Position numbers and translations under genes: made by a program. A model generated the notes under the pieces. The model was given only the letters and a program-made list of their open reading frames with translations. It searched no databases and had not been told where the DNA came from. From Favolaschia claudopus (taxonomy: Eukaryota; Basidiomycota; Agaricomycetes; Agaricales; Mycenaceae), in the NCBI GenBank assembly GCA_037176885.1, contig JAWWNJ010000007.1, positions 1,736,001 through 1,800,000 on the forward strand: a DNA stretch of 64,000 nt, written 5' to 3'. This document shows positions 30,374 to 45,173 of the stretch, one piece after another; the stretch's first letter is position 1; every line of letters begins with the position of its first letter.

Positions 30374-32812
30374 CGCGCTATGAACAAAGGAGTGGAAGGT
30401 AAGAGATGGTAGAGGCACAAGCTTGAAGAGAGGATGTCCATCATCGTGTGCTTTGATCCCTTACCTTGACGACATCAATCACTTGGTAGAGTCACTCAAA
30501 ACACCCCATCTGGCCCGCCAGCGTACATACCACTGGTTACTACCACATCGAAACCAATGGAGAGCAAAGATAGCCTGGGCGCTGCAAGGCACGGAGCAAA
30601 GTGTCGATCCAACTTGGGTGATGGCAGTAAAAACGAGAAGCTAAAAATAGTTTGCAGTGCTCGTCATATAAATATCGATATTTGCGCTGGACTAATTCGA
30701 GGATGCCAATGCTCCGAATCTGCTCTCGAGGGTACATTCAATCCTCAGCGCTCAGCCCTCAGGCCGTATGAATTTCAGAATCAATCTGGGATAAAATCGA
30801 GAGAAAATTGCGCAACAGCGTCAACTGCGACTAGACGGGTCTCGACCGAACTTTGAAAGTGATTCGAATGAAAGGTCAGCGCTGCAGCTGGCACGAACGC
30901 GACAACAGACGTTGATCACATTATTGTCAGAGGATATTACTGGACCTGAATCATTCAGAGAATCAGAGAGTGGTTTTGTCCTGTAAACGAAAGAAGAAGG
31001 AATCAAATTTCGACGGCGGCATGTTCAAATTTTCTGGGTCACGTTGAAAAAGCAGAGGCTTAGCACCGATTAGCGTAATAGAGAGAGACGCAGATAAAGA
31101 CCACTATCCAATTTGAGCAAGAACTTCAACATTCCCACTCAAACTCGTTGTAGCGTCGTTAATCACAATATTAATCACAGACGAGAGCCAAGGTTGGTGA
31201 GCCCTGGTTGACCACTCTGAAAGTGGGACACTGGGACAGCAGCTGAACAACCGTTTGGTAATCAGAGATTGCGGTGCAATTCGCAGCCAGCATCAAGCCA
31301 CCGTCAGACGCGCCTGGCGCTGCAAGAGAGTAGAAAACGCGGCCAGGATCGTTCAAAGACAGAGCAATCCGCCTAGAGTGTCTGCGGGACGCAACTACTA
31401 ACCAATTAGCCTGCACAAGCGCACCACGTCCACGATCATATCGGTTTGGCACCTGAACTTGAACGAGCTTGAACGTTCAAGTCTGTTCAAGTTGTTGAAT
31501 TTTAAGCAGCAAATCAGGCTTGCCCGGAGAGATGATTGGCGGAGAAGCCCCATTCCAAAAGAATGACAGATATTCAGGGCATTTTCATAGAGCAGAGGCT
31601 CGCAAGGACATTTTTGAGCGGTTTTCTGTGGTTTGGATCGCTTCAAGTTCAGGCGAGTGCGATCGTCACGGTTCGGAAGCTGCACCGGGCAATTGTAGGG
31701 GTGTGTTGTGATTGCCCGGGGTTAGCAAACAAGTCGGCAGATCTTCAGCTTTGACGCGCCCAAGCGGCTCGCGCTTTGGACGCGTCAAAGCGCGTCTCTT
31801 TCTACGCTTTGGACTCGCTCACATATATATAGGCCTCGCGAGCGTAGTGAAGACCCATCGTCTCACACTGCGCTCGCAGGTAAGCCACTCATAGTTACAT
31901 CTAACTTATCATCGTCTCACACTGCGCTCGCAGAATTCTTAGCTCGTCTCGCGTCCTCACTTACATTTTTCATCCCCACCCTCCGTCCCTATTCCACTCC
32001 GCTACATTCTACATTTCATTACTCGGTATCTACATTACATGTCCCTCGTAGCTAGGCTTGAGTCTGATCCATCGGATCAGCTCGAGAGCTTCGGACCCAA
32101 AATCAATCCATTTTGCGCCCAAACCACACCTTCGTCTGATCCCTCCTTTTCCACCGTCTCCCTCTCTCTCTCGACATCTCGCGCAGGAGGTTAAAGGACT
32201 TGGATAGCTGTCACACATCACATCACGTGATACTATCACGTGCTCGCGTCTCGTTTTCGTCCCTCGCCTGAACTTCAACTTGAGTTGAACTACTTGAAGT
32301 GGTTTTAGGTGGCCTTGAGGTGGCCGCGAGCAGGGTTTAAGACCTCGCCTCAGCGAGGACTCAACACTACTAGTGCTATCTGATTCGGGACTCGATTTCG
32401 TGCGGGAGGGTCCCGGAAATCAATGCAGCCTGCCCGCCCATTCTATACTTCTCAATGCCGCGCACGTCAGGCTCTTTTCGAACTCAATGGACCGAGGAAA
32501 GTGAACTGTGACAAGAAGAAACCATCACTCTATCGGACAAAGGCTGCTAGGACCGCACATCGACACAGCAAGTTGACTGGATCGGTGGGCTTTATATCTC
32601 GGTGTGCCGTGGCGTATCCTGAGCTTGTGCAGCTCTTTGGTTGCGAACCTCATGCGATTCATCAACAACGGGCACAGAATGCCGAGTGTATCACAAATTC
32701 GTTGGCAAAATTGCAGGATCCCGCCTCATTCCAAGTCAAGGATCTAACCTTGGACACCATCATGGTTCACAACCAAATCAGCTATCCCACCGAGCTCGTA
32801 TTGGTTGTGAGA
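30374..32812. other. Long intergenic region with small repeats
   Basis: No gene is supported over 2.4 kb. A minus-strand frame at 31171-31452 has no known domain. Small structures include a GAACTTGAAC/GTTCAAG-rich patch at about 31450-31500, a 24 bp direct repeat at 31856-31879 and 31910-31933, and a TATATATATAGG tract at about 31824. The right part may be a promoter for the nucleotidyltransferase gene. Confidence 0.5.
31856..31933. repeat. 24-bp direct repeat pair
   Basis: CATCGTCTCACACTGCGCTC plus GCAG occurs exactly twice (31856-31879 and 31910-31933) with 30 bp between. Both end in CAG, and the first is followed by GTAAG, so the pair resembles a duplicated exon end or acceptor region in an untranslated leader. 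Confidence 0.75.
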
Positions 32813-34973
32813 ATGCTACTCTATTCGCCGCCTCCATTGTCCTCCGCATGGAGGCCGACCCAAGGGTTGCTCAGGCGATATATGCACACATCTCCCGTTC
32901 TGCTGAAAAAGAAAAAGGCCACCCCTGTTCGTGTTTTGCTGGATTTGTCTGTCAGTCGATTGCTGACGTGCATTCAAATTAACTCAGCCCATCGCACCTC
33001 CAGAACCTGTTTTGCCTCAAGAGCAGCAAGATGAAAGTGACGTCGTGTGTTGCTCTATGTGCGATACGAGACGTCGAGGCTAACAGATTCCGCAGTGGGG
33101 TCTCAGTTCCCCCTCCCCCGCGACCTCTGTGAGCGATCTTCCTTGTGTGTGTTTGGCATCAGTCCAACTTGTTCAAAGTTCTGGCGCCCAGGACATTTGC
33201 GAGAACCGCTTACACTACCAGAAAACTCAGGATCCACCCACTCACTCGCAATGCCTTCCCTGGCAACAAACTCAGTTCGCCCCGTGCGAAAAACCAGAGC
33301 AGGGATCGCGTACAAAACCGGCTCAAGAGGATATCAGAGTCTAGTCGACCCTCCCAGGAACAAACCCCCGGATCCCAGCTCCATCGAATTGGACGCAAGT
33401 AGTTTTCCTCTATGTTTTTCCTTCTCTTTCCAATTATCTTCACACCCAACAGCCCGCTGTGATAGCCACAAGAAAGCAAACGCTGGATGCCGTCGAGGAG
33501 GCGATTCAAGCCGCTTGGGGTCCGGAATATACAGTCGAACTCTTTGGCAGCACGCGCTATGGAATCTCCAAGGCGAACAGCGACCTTGATATGGTCATAC
33601 TTGTATGTTGTCTATCTGTTGATTCCCTCCAAAATACCAAAAAAAAAATGATGGTCAATCTCGCAGGACCCCAACTATCCTTATGGAGTCGTCGCCCCGG
33701 GATATGAGTGGAATCCTAGGGATTTGCCTCGTAGGTGTATTCGTTCCTTGGCAATGTCCAGCTTGATTGACTACATATATCTAGCTATTCATAGCGTCAG
33801 GTAATACATACATCGATGCTCGCAATTCATTCACTCATTTGCGATGACGTGCAATGTAATAGAAACATCGCCAAAGTCCTTCGCAAAGCGGGATTTCACA
33901 TTGCCGACACAGTTACAGATGCCAATGTACCCATTGGTTAGCTAGTTGCTTCTCCTGGAGCGTACACTCAATTCCCTTCGTCAGTCAAGTTTGCGGACAA
34001 AAAGACTCACCATTTTGTGGATTTGAATGTCAACGACCGTCTTGGCGTCATGAACTCGGAGCTCATCAAGCGATACTGTGAACTGAACCCAGTTCTCCGT
34101 CCAATGATTCAATACATCAAACAATGGGCGAAGCCGCTTGGTTTAAACCGTTCCTCGTTTAATTTAAAACATCCCTCAAATAATTTCCTCGCCAAACCCA
34201 TAACATTCAGCAGCTATGCGTTGGTTATGATGACGATAGGGTTTCTGCAAGTTCGTCCGTGCCAACTACTCCCTTGCGATCCAGAGATTGATTGTGGCGG
34301 ATCTGGTTTATTAGAGTCGAGGACTTTTACCCAATTTACAAGAAGGCCTGCCGCCTATGGAGCCTGGTACATTGAAGGGCACTTTTTGGCTACGAAAACC
34401 AAGGATTACATGTTGTGATGTGCGCTATAATATGGCTGAAGGATGGACGCCCCCGGAAGATGTCCCGGTTTCTCAGTTGATCCAGGACTGGTTTCGGTGA
34501 GTGAGCAAGCAACTCGCGGAATGTTGTATTGAATGAAGCCGATCGTAGACTGTGGGGTCATGAGTTCAAGTTCGAAGAGCAGATGGTCAGTGTTCGGGAC
34601 GGTGGCATTCTTCCACGACCAACCTTGGCTGATGGGGTTGCGCCTTACAACGGGGTACTATGGAACCTTGACCCTTTCATCCGACGCAAGGTGAGAGCGT
34701 ATGTCCTCGACCTTGGCGGTGTTAAATGACTCTTCGTAGAATATCACTGGCATCATTAGTCATCCCAGTTTGGCTCGCTTCAAGTTTATGTGTAGCGAGT
34801 ATGCGGAAAACACGGCGTTTGAGGAGGGGAGATTGCCCCCTCCATTGACACGCACACGTGAAGAGCCTCCTCACATCGCGCTAAAAGAGAAACAGCCTGA
34901 GCCGCCTCATACGCCGGATCCCGAATGGCATCCGGTCGACTCCAACGAGCTCCCCTTTACCTGGCGCAGATAG
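32813..34973 (+). CDS. Cid1-type terminal nucleotidyltransferase, probably organellar
   Basis: From the ATG at 32813 the N-terminus is basic and Ser/Arg-rich (LLRRYMHTSPVLLKKKKATP), typical of a mitochondrial presequence; localisation is inference. After a disordered linker comes the polymerase-beta-type core: VELFGSTRYGISKANSDLDM with the metal-binding DxD, then HHFVDLNVNDRLGVMNSELI supplying the third Asp, RPMIQYIKQWAK, and the PAP-associated part FSSYALVMMTIGFLQ. Cid1/TENT enzymes add A or U to RNA 3' ends. Introns are short; a 16-nt microexon lies at 33785-33800 (CTATTCATAGCGTCAG). The C-terminus is Pro/Glu-rich and ends in ELPFTWRR. An upstream frame extension to 32423 reads as non-protein and is excluded. 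A poly(A) or poly(U) polymerase role cannot be told apart here. Confidence 0.85.
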
Positions 34974-35454
34974 ACCATTAAACCGCATCCCACATCCCAC
35001 TTCTAAGTTGCCAACGCCGTCTCCGGATACTGTCACTGATAACCAACGACTTGACATTCATTGACAGGAATCCCCGCATAATCTTTCTCTGCTCGAAAGC
35101 AATCACCACTGACAAATTGCGTGGAAGGAACCACACGACCGAACAGGCAGGGACTTTGGTGCTTAGAAGGATTTGGCGATTTCGGGCGCCAAAAGAGATG
35201 CAACTGTATCCATAACGCGACACAATCTGTACATTAATCACTACTTTATCGTATCTTCTGCAATCTATTATTCACAGGGCACCAACTTGCTTCGCTGTTT
35301 GGAAGGATAAATTGAGGTCGAATGATGCGAACAAAAGCGGTAACATACAAGCTCAGGCCGATCCCGGCGCTCACACTTACTCTCAACACCCTCGTCGCGG
35401 GCGGCACTTCTTGGCCTTTCCCTCTGTACCAACACAACCCATAGAAAACTGACA
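34974..35454. other. Intergenic, no gene recognised
   Basis: Between two tandem plus-strand genes; it should contain the kinase promoter. No TATA box or repeat stands out. Confidence 0.5.
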
Positions 35455-37617
<2,163 letters not shown>

Positions 37618-38363
37618 GTGGTGGTGATGGATTCGGATGGCATACCTCTTCTTTCGTTTTCATTTCTTCTCTATACCTTTCGCAACTGGCACTCGGATCC
37701 TGTATATGTTCGTTCGCAATTCCGTTGTTGTACGTATCCGCCGCAAACCTCGATGCTGTGATACCCAGAAACTTGCTAGCCTCTCGCTCTGACTTTGTTG
37801 AATTAAATAATAGGTGTTGTATTATCCGGATGGTTCCATTGATTTGCATTTGCTATGTTATCGCGCAGAAAGTGAGCTCTTCCTTGGTAGTACCAGGTCG
37901 AGCAGGGCTAAGCACTCAGCGCTCAGCGCTCAGGCCCAAGGTGTTACCGGGCGTGCACTTCCGATCAATCATCGTCGGCGATACCCGAGCACTACTTGTT
38001 CTCTTTCGTTGAGGTTCAACGTTCAACGTTCAACGTTCAAGCGTTCACCGGTCTCCGACTGTGCGACGTCCAATTCCAAATACTTATCTGCGGTTACACG
38101 ACTTGTGAAAAGCTCAGCTCCCTCAGCTTCACAAATCCGAACACTCCGTTCCGTTGCAACTCCCCGGTCCGCGTCCAAGCACATGAGCCCGCAGACGTAC
38201 CGTATAAGCTCTCAGTTGACGCGTCAACCGCCTGTAAATTATGCCTTCGCGCCTTCTTATTTCCGAGGAACTTCCGCAGGTGGCATGGCACGATGATTTT
38301 ATTCCTAGCTCGTCGATTTTCTGCTGGACCTCGTCAGTCGTGGACCTCCTCTGCTCTTTTCTA
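37618..38363. other. Intergenic with simple repeats
   Basis: A GTTCAAC tandem run at about 38022-38041 and a CAGCGCTCAG run at about 37913-37932 are the only features; the latter resembles 30738-30758. No gene is seen. Confidence 0.5.
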
Positions 38364-41300
38364 ATGTGGAGCAAAAGCATTCTGTTCAACGCGTTCTTGG
38401 CTTCTGCTGTCATCAGTGCACCTTCTGGCTTCCCGTCGAGCGGCAATGGATTGTGGTATACTAAGCCTGGAGTGATTTGGTCGAGGGATTGGCTTCCTGT
38501 TGGAAATGGTTTTCTTGCTGGTATGTTATAGGGAATTAGGATGAATCCTCTTTCTCACATACGTTCTTGGGGATAGCCATGACGCCGGGCGGATCCGTGC
38601 AGGAGACATTGCAGTTGAATATTGAGTCGTTGTGGTCTGGAGGGCCGTTCCAGGATCCTGTCTGTATGCGACATTCATCCCAACTTTTCGATCTCATACA
38701 AGTTGCTTAGACATATAATGGTGGGAACAAGCAGCCTAACGAGCAAATGGCAATGGCCACTGCAATGCAGCAGTATCGCTCGGGCATTTTCACGAGTCCA
38801 ACGGGGAATATTGACAGTAGGTTCAGAATGCTGGTCCGAAGTGAATGTCCGTCTTAACTTTTCACAGACGTCGAAACGCTCGCCACAGATCCGGGAGCCT
38901 ATGGTTTGTTTTCGTCGCTTAAACATCCTTCTTCTATCGTTCAATGGAATATACAGGCTCATATATCGGCGCTGGGTATCTTGTAGCAACCCTCAACGTC
39001 ACGGGCACAGTATCTAACTATGCGCGATGGCTGGATTTGGACCAGAGCATCGCCCGTGTGACGTGGAATCAGGCTGGTTCTGCGTTCACTCGGTATGCGT
39101 CGATTGATCTACCTACATTTCGGCATTGATTGAGCTCTCAGTGAAACCTTCTGCTCGCATCCAACTGAGGCTTGCACCCATCATGTTTCCGCTTCCAAGG
39201 GCACGCTTCCTCCACTGACTTTCGCCTTCTCATCTGCACTCGAAAACGGGCTCCCCACACCAAACATTACCTGCCTGGACTCGGACACTATTCGCATTCG
39301 GGGAACAGCCAGCACGCCAGGCATGCTGTACGAGATCCTCGGTCGCGTGCGAATCAAGGGAGGAAAGGTTGCGTGTTTATCCTTACCCGTTCCGACTGGC
39401 TTTCCGCCCAATGCGACGGCCGTTGTCACGGGCGCATCAGAGGCATGGATCTCATGGGTGGGCGGGACGGAGTTCAATCAGGACGCAGGCGACGTAGCAC
39501 ATGGGTTTTTCTTCAAAGGTCCGGATCCCCATGCCGCCGTTCTTGCTCTTCTCTCTGGCAGCTTGTCGACGGCGAGCTATACTACGCTCAGAAACCAGCA
39601 TTTTGCCGATGTTCAGAAGGCGTTTGGGGCATTCAAGCTTGATCTGGGGCAGCAGCCTGATCTTTCAACGAGTACGGATGCGCTCATTGAGGCTTATCAG
39701 ATAGACACCGGCAACCCTTACCTGGAGGTATGCTTCACCGGGAGACTGCGAACTTCTGTTGGCAGGATTTGGGCAGGATACTGATTCATGAGTAAGCTTC
39801 TTATGTTCAATTATGGTCGTTATCTACTGGGGTCGAGTGCTCGTGGCACCTTGCCGGCGAATCTGCAGGGAAAATGGGCTTTGGATACTGGGACGCCGTG
39901 GTCTGGAGGTACTCCTTTTACATCACACCATTACAACTGATTTTTTTTTTTTGATTTGAAACCCACAGATTATCGTAAGCCAAGATCTTCTCCACACGCC
40001 TTGTCGTTAATGAACTACTCAGACTCCAATATCAACATTCAGATGAACTACTGGAGCGCTGAAATGAGCAATCTAGATGTCATGAAGCCGCTGTTCACTT
40101 ACTTCGAGGTGCGCATTTACCACGACTAATCTCATCGCCATTTGTTCACTCTATGACTCCAGAAAAATTGGGCACCCCGAGGAGCGTATACAGCCCAAGT
40201 CCTGTACAACATCTCGAGAGGATGGGTTACTCATAACGAGGTAGGCGCTCAGGTGTTACCTTGGTAACATCACTGATCTTGCTATAGATGAATGTTCGCT
40301 CTTTGCAATCTTTGCGAGATTGAGCTGAGCTTGCACAGATTTTCGGCCATACCGGGATGAAAGCATTCGGCAACAGCGCTGAATGGGCGAACTATCCCGG
40401 TAAGCCCTTTTACTGTGCTATCGCCAATGCCTCATCCCGTTTATGCAGAGTCCGCTGTCTGGATGGTATGAATCGTTTCATTGGCTTCATTCAAAACCTG
40501 ATCATTCAGATGCTTCACGTTTGGGACCACTTCGATTACACAAACGATGTTGCGTGGTGGAAGGCGCAAGGCTGGCCATTGCTCAAGGCGATCCTCCTGG
40601 CGACATACATTGACCTATCTATTAATCTGCTTTTTTGATTCCTTAGGGTGTTGCAAGTTTCCACCTCGATAAACTAATCCCCGACCGCCGCTTCAACGAC
40701 GGGACCTTAATCGTTAGTCCGTGCAACTCTCCCGAGCAAGCGCCTATCACTCTCGGTGCGTTGAAAAGATCGAGAGTGACCGGTTGCTGAAAGAGACCAA
40801 TTCAGGATGTGCTCATGCGCAGCAACTCATCTGGCAACTTTTCAACGCAGTCGAGAAGGGATTTTCGGCGTCTGGTGACGAGGACACGGCGTTCCTCGAA
40901 GGTTCGTTGGCCGCATTCATGCGTCGAATGAGTGCATTGAGCTTGATGTAGAAGTACGAGCGAAACGAAACGCTATGGACAAAGGCCTGCGAATCGGGTC
41001 CTGGGGTCAACTGCAAGGTCTTTATCCTATATCATGCCTTGCACAGTTCTGATAGATCTGTAGAATGGAAGGTCGACCAAGATGCTCCCAATGATACACA
41101 TCGTCACCTCTCGCACCTCATTGGATTATACCCCGGCTACGCTATCGCAAACTATGAAGCCAACCTTCAGGGCGACCTGACACTGGTGAACGGCAGCCGG
41201 GCTACGTATACGAAGGCACAAGTTATCGATGCCACCACGGTCAGTCTGATTCACCGCGGGAATGGAACCGGACCTGATGCAGACTCGGGATGGGAGAAAA

Positions 41301-41913
41301 TGTGTACGTCTGAACTCTCTCTTGTCGGTAGTTGACCTATATGCTTGTAGGGCGGGCGGCCTGCTGGGCACAACTCAAGAATTCCTCCAAATTTTATCAC
41401 GAGCTGACAGTGGGTTCCTTCATTGCTCGCTGCAGTCACTGCCTAAATCACGATTGTGAAAACAGTTCGGCATTTTCGAAAACTTTGGCGCCAATCTTTT
41501 CAGTTTATACGATCCATTCGATGTTGTGCCTATCATCCAAATCGATGCAAATCTGGGGCTCCCCGGTGCCGTTTTGGTATGGTTCTTTCGCCCACAATAA
41601 CTCCCTCAACTCATTGGATTGATTCCAGAATGCTATTCTTCAAGCGCCTGACGTCCCTACACTCGCAGCACCTCTCGTTATCACCTTGCTGCCTGCCCTT
41701 CCAACTCAATGGGCCACTGGTTCCATGAAGGGTGCACGGACGCGGGGAGGAATAACGATAGATTTGCAATGGGCGGGCGGAAAGCCCACTCGTGCTCTAA
41801 TGCGCGTCGATCCCAGTGTCGTTCCCCGACCAGTGCAGATTGTTTTTGGGGACACAGTCGTGGCGTCGTTTACGACGAAAGCTGGTCTGACGAAAACTCT
41901 CACCAGTTTTTGA
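38364..41913 (+). CDS. Secreted GH95 alpha-L-fucosidase
   Basis: The ATG at 38364 opens a signal peptide (MWSKSILFNAFLASAVISA). GH95 blocks follow: LWYTKPGVIWSRDWLPVGNG, QETLQLNIESLWSGGPFQDP, YIGAGYLVATLNVTG, FNYGRYLLGSSARGTLPANL, QGKWA, SNINIQMNYWSAEMSNLDVM, FGHTGMKAFG, LHVWDHFDYTNDVAWW, SPCNSPEQAP, DTHRHLSHLIGLYPGYAI, FENFGANLF and QIDANLGLPGA. The family removes alpha-1,2-linked L-fucose (and sometimes galactose) from plant xyloglucan side chains and related glycans by inversion. The intron at 40588-40646 must use a GC donor because the interval has no GT. One acceptor near 39793 is AAG. Like cellobiose dehydrogenase 6.7 kb away, it fits degradation of plant cell walls. The family call is secure; the exact bond is by family. 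Confidence 0.92.
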
Positions 41914-43771
41914 TGAAGACCGTGATTTTTGTATCATACACTCGAGATAACGTCGGCCTGCTGTACATATAACGTTATCGGCCCAAGCACCTCCCAGGTT
42001 CCAGAAGGGGAAAATAAGCTTGAATCGCGGTCAGGTGATCTGAACTTGCTTTCCCATTTTGTTGTTTCGCGCCTACACATTTTTTTCGTATGTGCTACCG
42101 CTGTCGTCTTCAGCAATAACCGCCAGAGTTGAACGTGGCCGTGGAGAGCTCACTTGGTACCACCCAGCTCATTTCTGTGTAAGCCGTATTTCTCGATATC
42201 TCCCAGTTTGAGGCCCAACAGGGTCCAACATACTAGTGTACTCGACTATCTATCCTTTCTCGTGGACTCAGATCTGCCTTCAACCCATTGGACTCTCAAA
42301 ATCGGGCCCGGAAATTGCCGCACGAGTATAAAATGTGAGCCAGCTGTGACACTCAGGCTAGTCACTCTCTTCTCTACTCTCATCGTCTCCGAACCGGATT
42401 ATCTCTTCCTGACATCAAGCATCTTCATCTCCGGCCTCTTTCTGTGTCTTGAGTCTCGTATCTTTGCTGGGCACTGTAGCGTTCATCGTTTAGGCTTCCC
42501 TGGTGCGTAAACTTCATCCTCCTAATCGCGTCGAAACTGACTTTCCTTGTCTCGCTTAGGCTGGACTCGCTTCTACTGTTGGCTCTAAATTTCTCGCCTT
42601 CCACTCGACCATCACGTCTAGCTCGGTTCACTTCCTCGTCGAATCTGCTTGTCGTCGCCGTCCTCCTTTCATCATCGTCTATGTTGAAGTTCTCTCTCCC
42701 TCGCCATTGCTGTTCAAGGCCCCAAGGCTTCAAGGCTCCTCAATATATTGAGACTACCGGCCCCCAAGACCTCAAGTTCCCAAGACGTCAAGCCCTCAAG
42801 TCGCCCTTGAGACTCAAGTTGAAGACCTCAGTGGGAGACTGCCAGTGCGCAAGGCCTCAAGTCACGTTCAATATTCTGCATGTCAAGGCGTCAACTTCAA
42901 GACCTCAAGCCGAGTCTCAAGATCTCAAGACCCGCCTGTCGACGCTTCTACAACTTCAGGACCTCAATTTCAAGACTCGGGGCGTCAAAGCTTCAACCTC
43001 AAAAGGCCGAACCGCGCCACAGAGCTCGCGCGTCAAGGCCACAACCTCAAGGCTTCAAGTCTCGCTTCAAGTTTCGACGCATCCAAGGATCGAGCTGCGC
43101 TTCAAGACTCGGCGCGTCAAGACCTCAAGCCGCGCTGCAAAACCCGCGTGTCAAGGCCTCAACCTCACGACCTCAAACGGCGTCTCAAAATCCGACGGCG
43201 CGTCAAGGCATCAACCTCAAGACTGGGACCTCAAGCCGCGCCTCCGAAGACCTGCGCGTCAAGGTTTCAAGACACTGGGCTTCAAGGTCAGTCGTCGGGT
43301 CCAAGGTGAGTGTTTCCTTCCCAGAGAAGGGTGCGAACTTGTCTCCATCCTCGTGCTCCCTTGCCGTGGGCTCTGGGCTCAGTACGCGCGCATCTGGCCT
43401 GATCCACCATCTGCGCGCGGAAGCCAAACGCACGTTAAATTCTTTTTTTTCTGCCTTTCTTGCCTTGACTTGTGGTATATAGCTTCTATTATTTTCAATG
43501 CAACCAATTTCTCTCGTTCACTTGAGCTTCTGGTCGGCATTTATCGTCTTCGAGCCCTCGACGCGAAGTTCAAAGTTGGACCGTCGTGTTGACTCGGCTC
43601 CGCTCGCAATATCCGTCTTTTCTCGTTTAGTTTCTGGTGCGACTTTCGGGTAAGGTTTCCACATGAGCAGTCGGATGTCTCTCCAAGTAGTTCCGGTTGA
43701 GTGAATATTATACAACCCTAATTCCACGGCCCCAACTGGATTATCCATTCCCTCATCTGATGCGAACGATT
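41914..43771. other. Intergenic with dispersed element copy A
   Basis: Most of this stretch is the TCAAG-rich element (about 42235-43530). The long plus-strand frame at 42579-43592 is a by-product of the repeat. No separate gene is seen. Confidence 0.6.
42235..43530 (+). repeat. TCAAG-rich dispersed element, copy A
   Basis: About 1.3 kb, homologous to 58310-59590 in inverted orientation and partly to 52785-53120. In order: a conserved block with GGGCCCGGAAATTGCCGCAC and TATAAAAT (42327-42334); a pyrimidine-rich leader; a 57 bp intron-like segment with GTGCGTAA donor and TTAG acceptor (42503-42559); about 550 bp of irregular TCAAG-type repeats (CTCAAGACCTCAAG, TCAAGGC); an AAG|GTGAGTGTTTCC donor at 43306; and a GC-rich tail conserved with copy B. 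The frames are not conserved between copies, so a spliced noncoding RNA or non-autonomous transposon is more likely than a protein gene. Confidence 0.75.
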
Positions 43772-45173
43772 CTACACCGCCAGAGCATTGATGATAGCCT
43801 CCAAACCCTTGTTACCGCCTAGTCTCGCGACTTCATCCCGTATCTGCTGTTCCAGATTCTTCAAAACAGACCGGGTGTAGGCAAACGATTGTGTGTGTTT
43901 GTCGAGGTATGAGATAGTATGCGTCTTCAGTGTGGGCGTTCTTGGCCGTTTCTGAAGGGTGTCTAGAGAAGAGTATTGAGGCGCGGTCGATGCAAAGCCT
44001 TTGCCACGAACGTACTTAGCACCTGCCGATTCGTTTTATCGGCGTTGATCCCATGAACGATAGGGAATGAGAATTTGCCCTCCGTTAGGTCTTCTGCGAA
44101 ACCTTTGTTGGAGGTGTACTAGAACATTTACCATGAGATTCGGGCAGTGGTTTGGATAAGGAAGCAAAGCGTACCTCTCCGCTCTGAAGATTCATATAAT
44201 CGTCCCTGATCTGGAAATGTACACCGATGAGATTAACCAATGGCACGTAGTCGCTGCGTTTGAGCTCAGAGGTGATCTCGGGCTCAGAATCGGGGATCCA
44301 CTCACATGCCAAGGTTCGTTGTCCCACAAGCCATGAGAAGCTTGATTCCGATTCTGAGCAGACCACCGGTTTCTGGGCCGGGAAATCAAGCTGGAATGCC
44401 AGCGTCGGCTGGTCGAGAGAACGCACTGTCGTTGACCATTCCAACATATTGGTCCTCTGTCGGGCACGTCAGGGAGTCGCGCCAAAGTAATTCCAGGCCC
44501 TGGCCCCGGTGTAATGATATGAGTTCAGCTGGGAATTGGTTAGCTCGCGCAACAACTGTTGAGTAAATGCAAAGAAACTGACATGTGATGATTGAAACAA
44601 GTTGTGTCTGCGAGGTCGTGGCGTCAGGGCCGGACAGCGCGAGGAGCTCTTGGTAGGCGAGGAAGTATACGTAGTTTGCGCTATTGATGGTTTGTGGGAT
44701 GCCATAGATTTTGTGCGCCACTGGGAGCCGGATGAGTCTGTCTTGAAGAGAACGTTCGATGTAGTGAATTATATTACCTGGCTCTCCGCGCCGCAACTGG
44801 GAGTCGTCCTCTATATCATCTATCCTGCAGAACCGCTAGATCAGCCCGGGGGATCCACAAAGAGCGAATGTTGTTTAAATGCGCACATGAGACTCGCATT
44901 ATGCAGCATGCTGACGACCTTGCATTGCAATGGACATGGTCACCACATTGTCCACACTCGCAAGACATCGCGCACCTTTGAAATAACCCTGAGCTTGCCC
45001 TCTGGCACGTTTATCCAGGTATTAAAAGCCGCCATGAGCTGCGACCGGATATCCTTGCCCGGGTTCGAGGTGATATACGAGAAGGGTTCCAGAACCGACA
45101 GTTCGTCTTGGGACGACCAGGTGTCTGTGCGAGACAGGCGGGCGAGAAGGTTGTCATAGGATGGGGTCGACAT
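43772..45173 (-). CDS. Geranylgeranyl diphosphate synthase
   Basis: Several exons start at the ATG at 45173 ([15 protein letters not shown]). The trans-prenyltransferase signatures are present in order: [18 protein letters not shown], the first Asp-rich motif [17 protein letters not shown] (DDxxD), [37 protein letters not shown], the second Asp-rich motif [14 protein letters not shown], and [20 protein letters not shown]. The C-terminus is [20 protein letters not shown]. The enzyme condenses FPP with IPP to GGPP, feeding protein prenylation, carotenoids, diterpenes and quinones. DDYMN rather than DDYxD in the second motif is usual for fungal GGPP synthases. There is no cyclase or P450 next to it in the window, so it looks like the housekeeping copy rather than a cluster gene. 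Confidence 0.92.

Noticed and set aside
31171..31452. 93-codon minus-strand frame (ALSLNDPGRVFYSLAAPG)
   Set aside because: It looks protein-like in part but has no start context, partner exon or known family.
32423..32812. Upstream extension of the nucleotidyltransferase frame
   Set aside because: Same frame, but the sequence is atypical and the ATG at 32813 gives a good presequence; the extension is probably leader DNA.
42579..43592. 337-codon frame inside element copy A (and the related frames in copy B)
   Set aside because: The frames are broken by indels between copies, and the composition simply reflects the TCAAG repeats.
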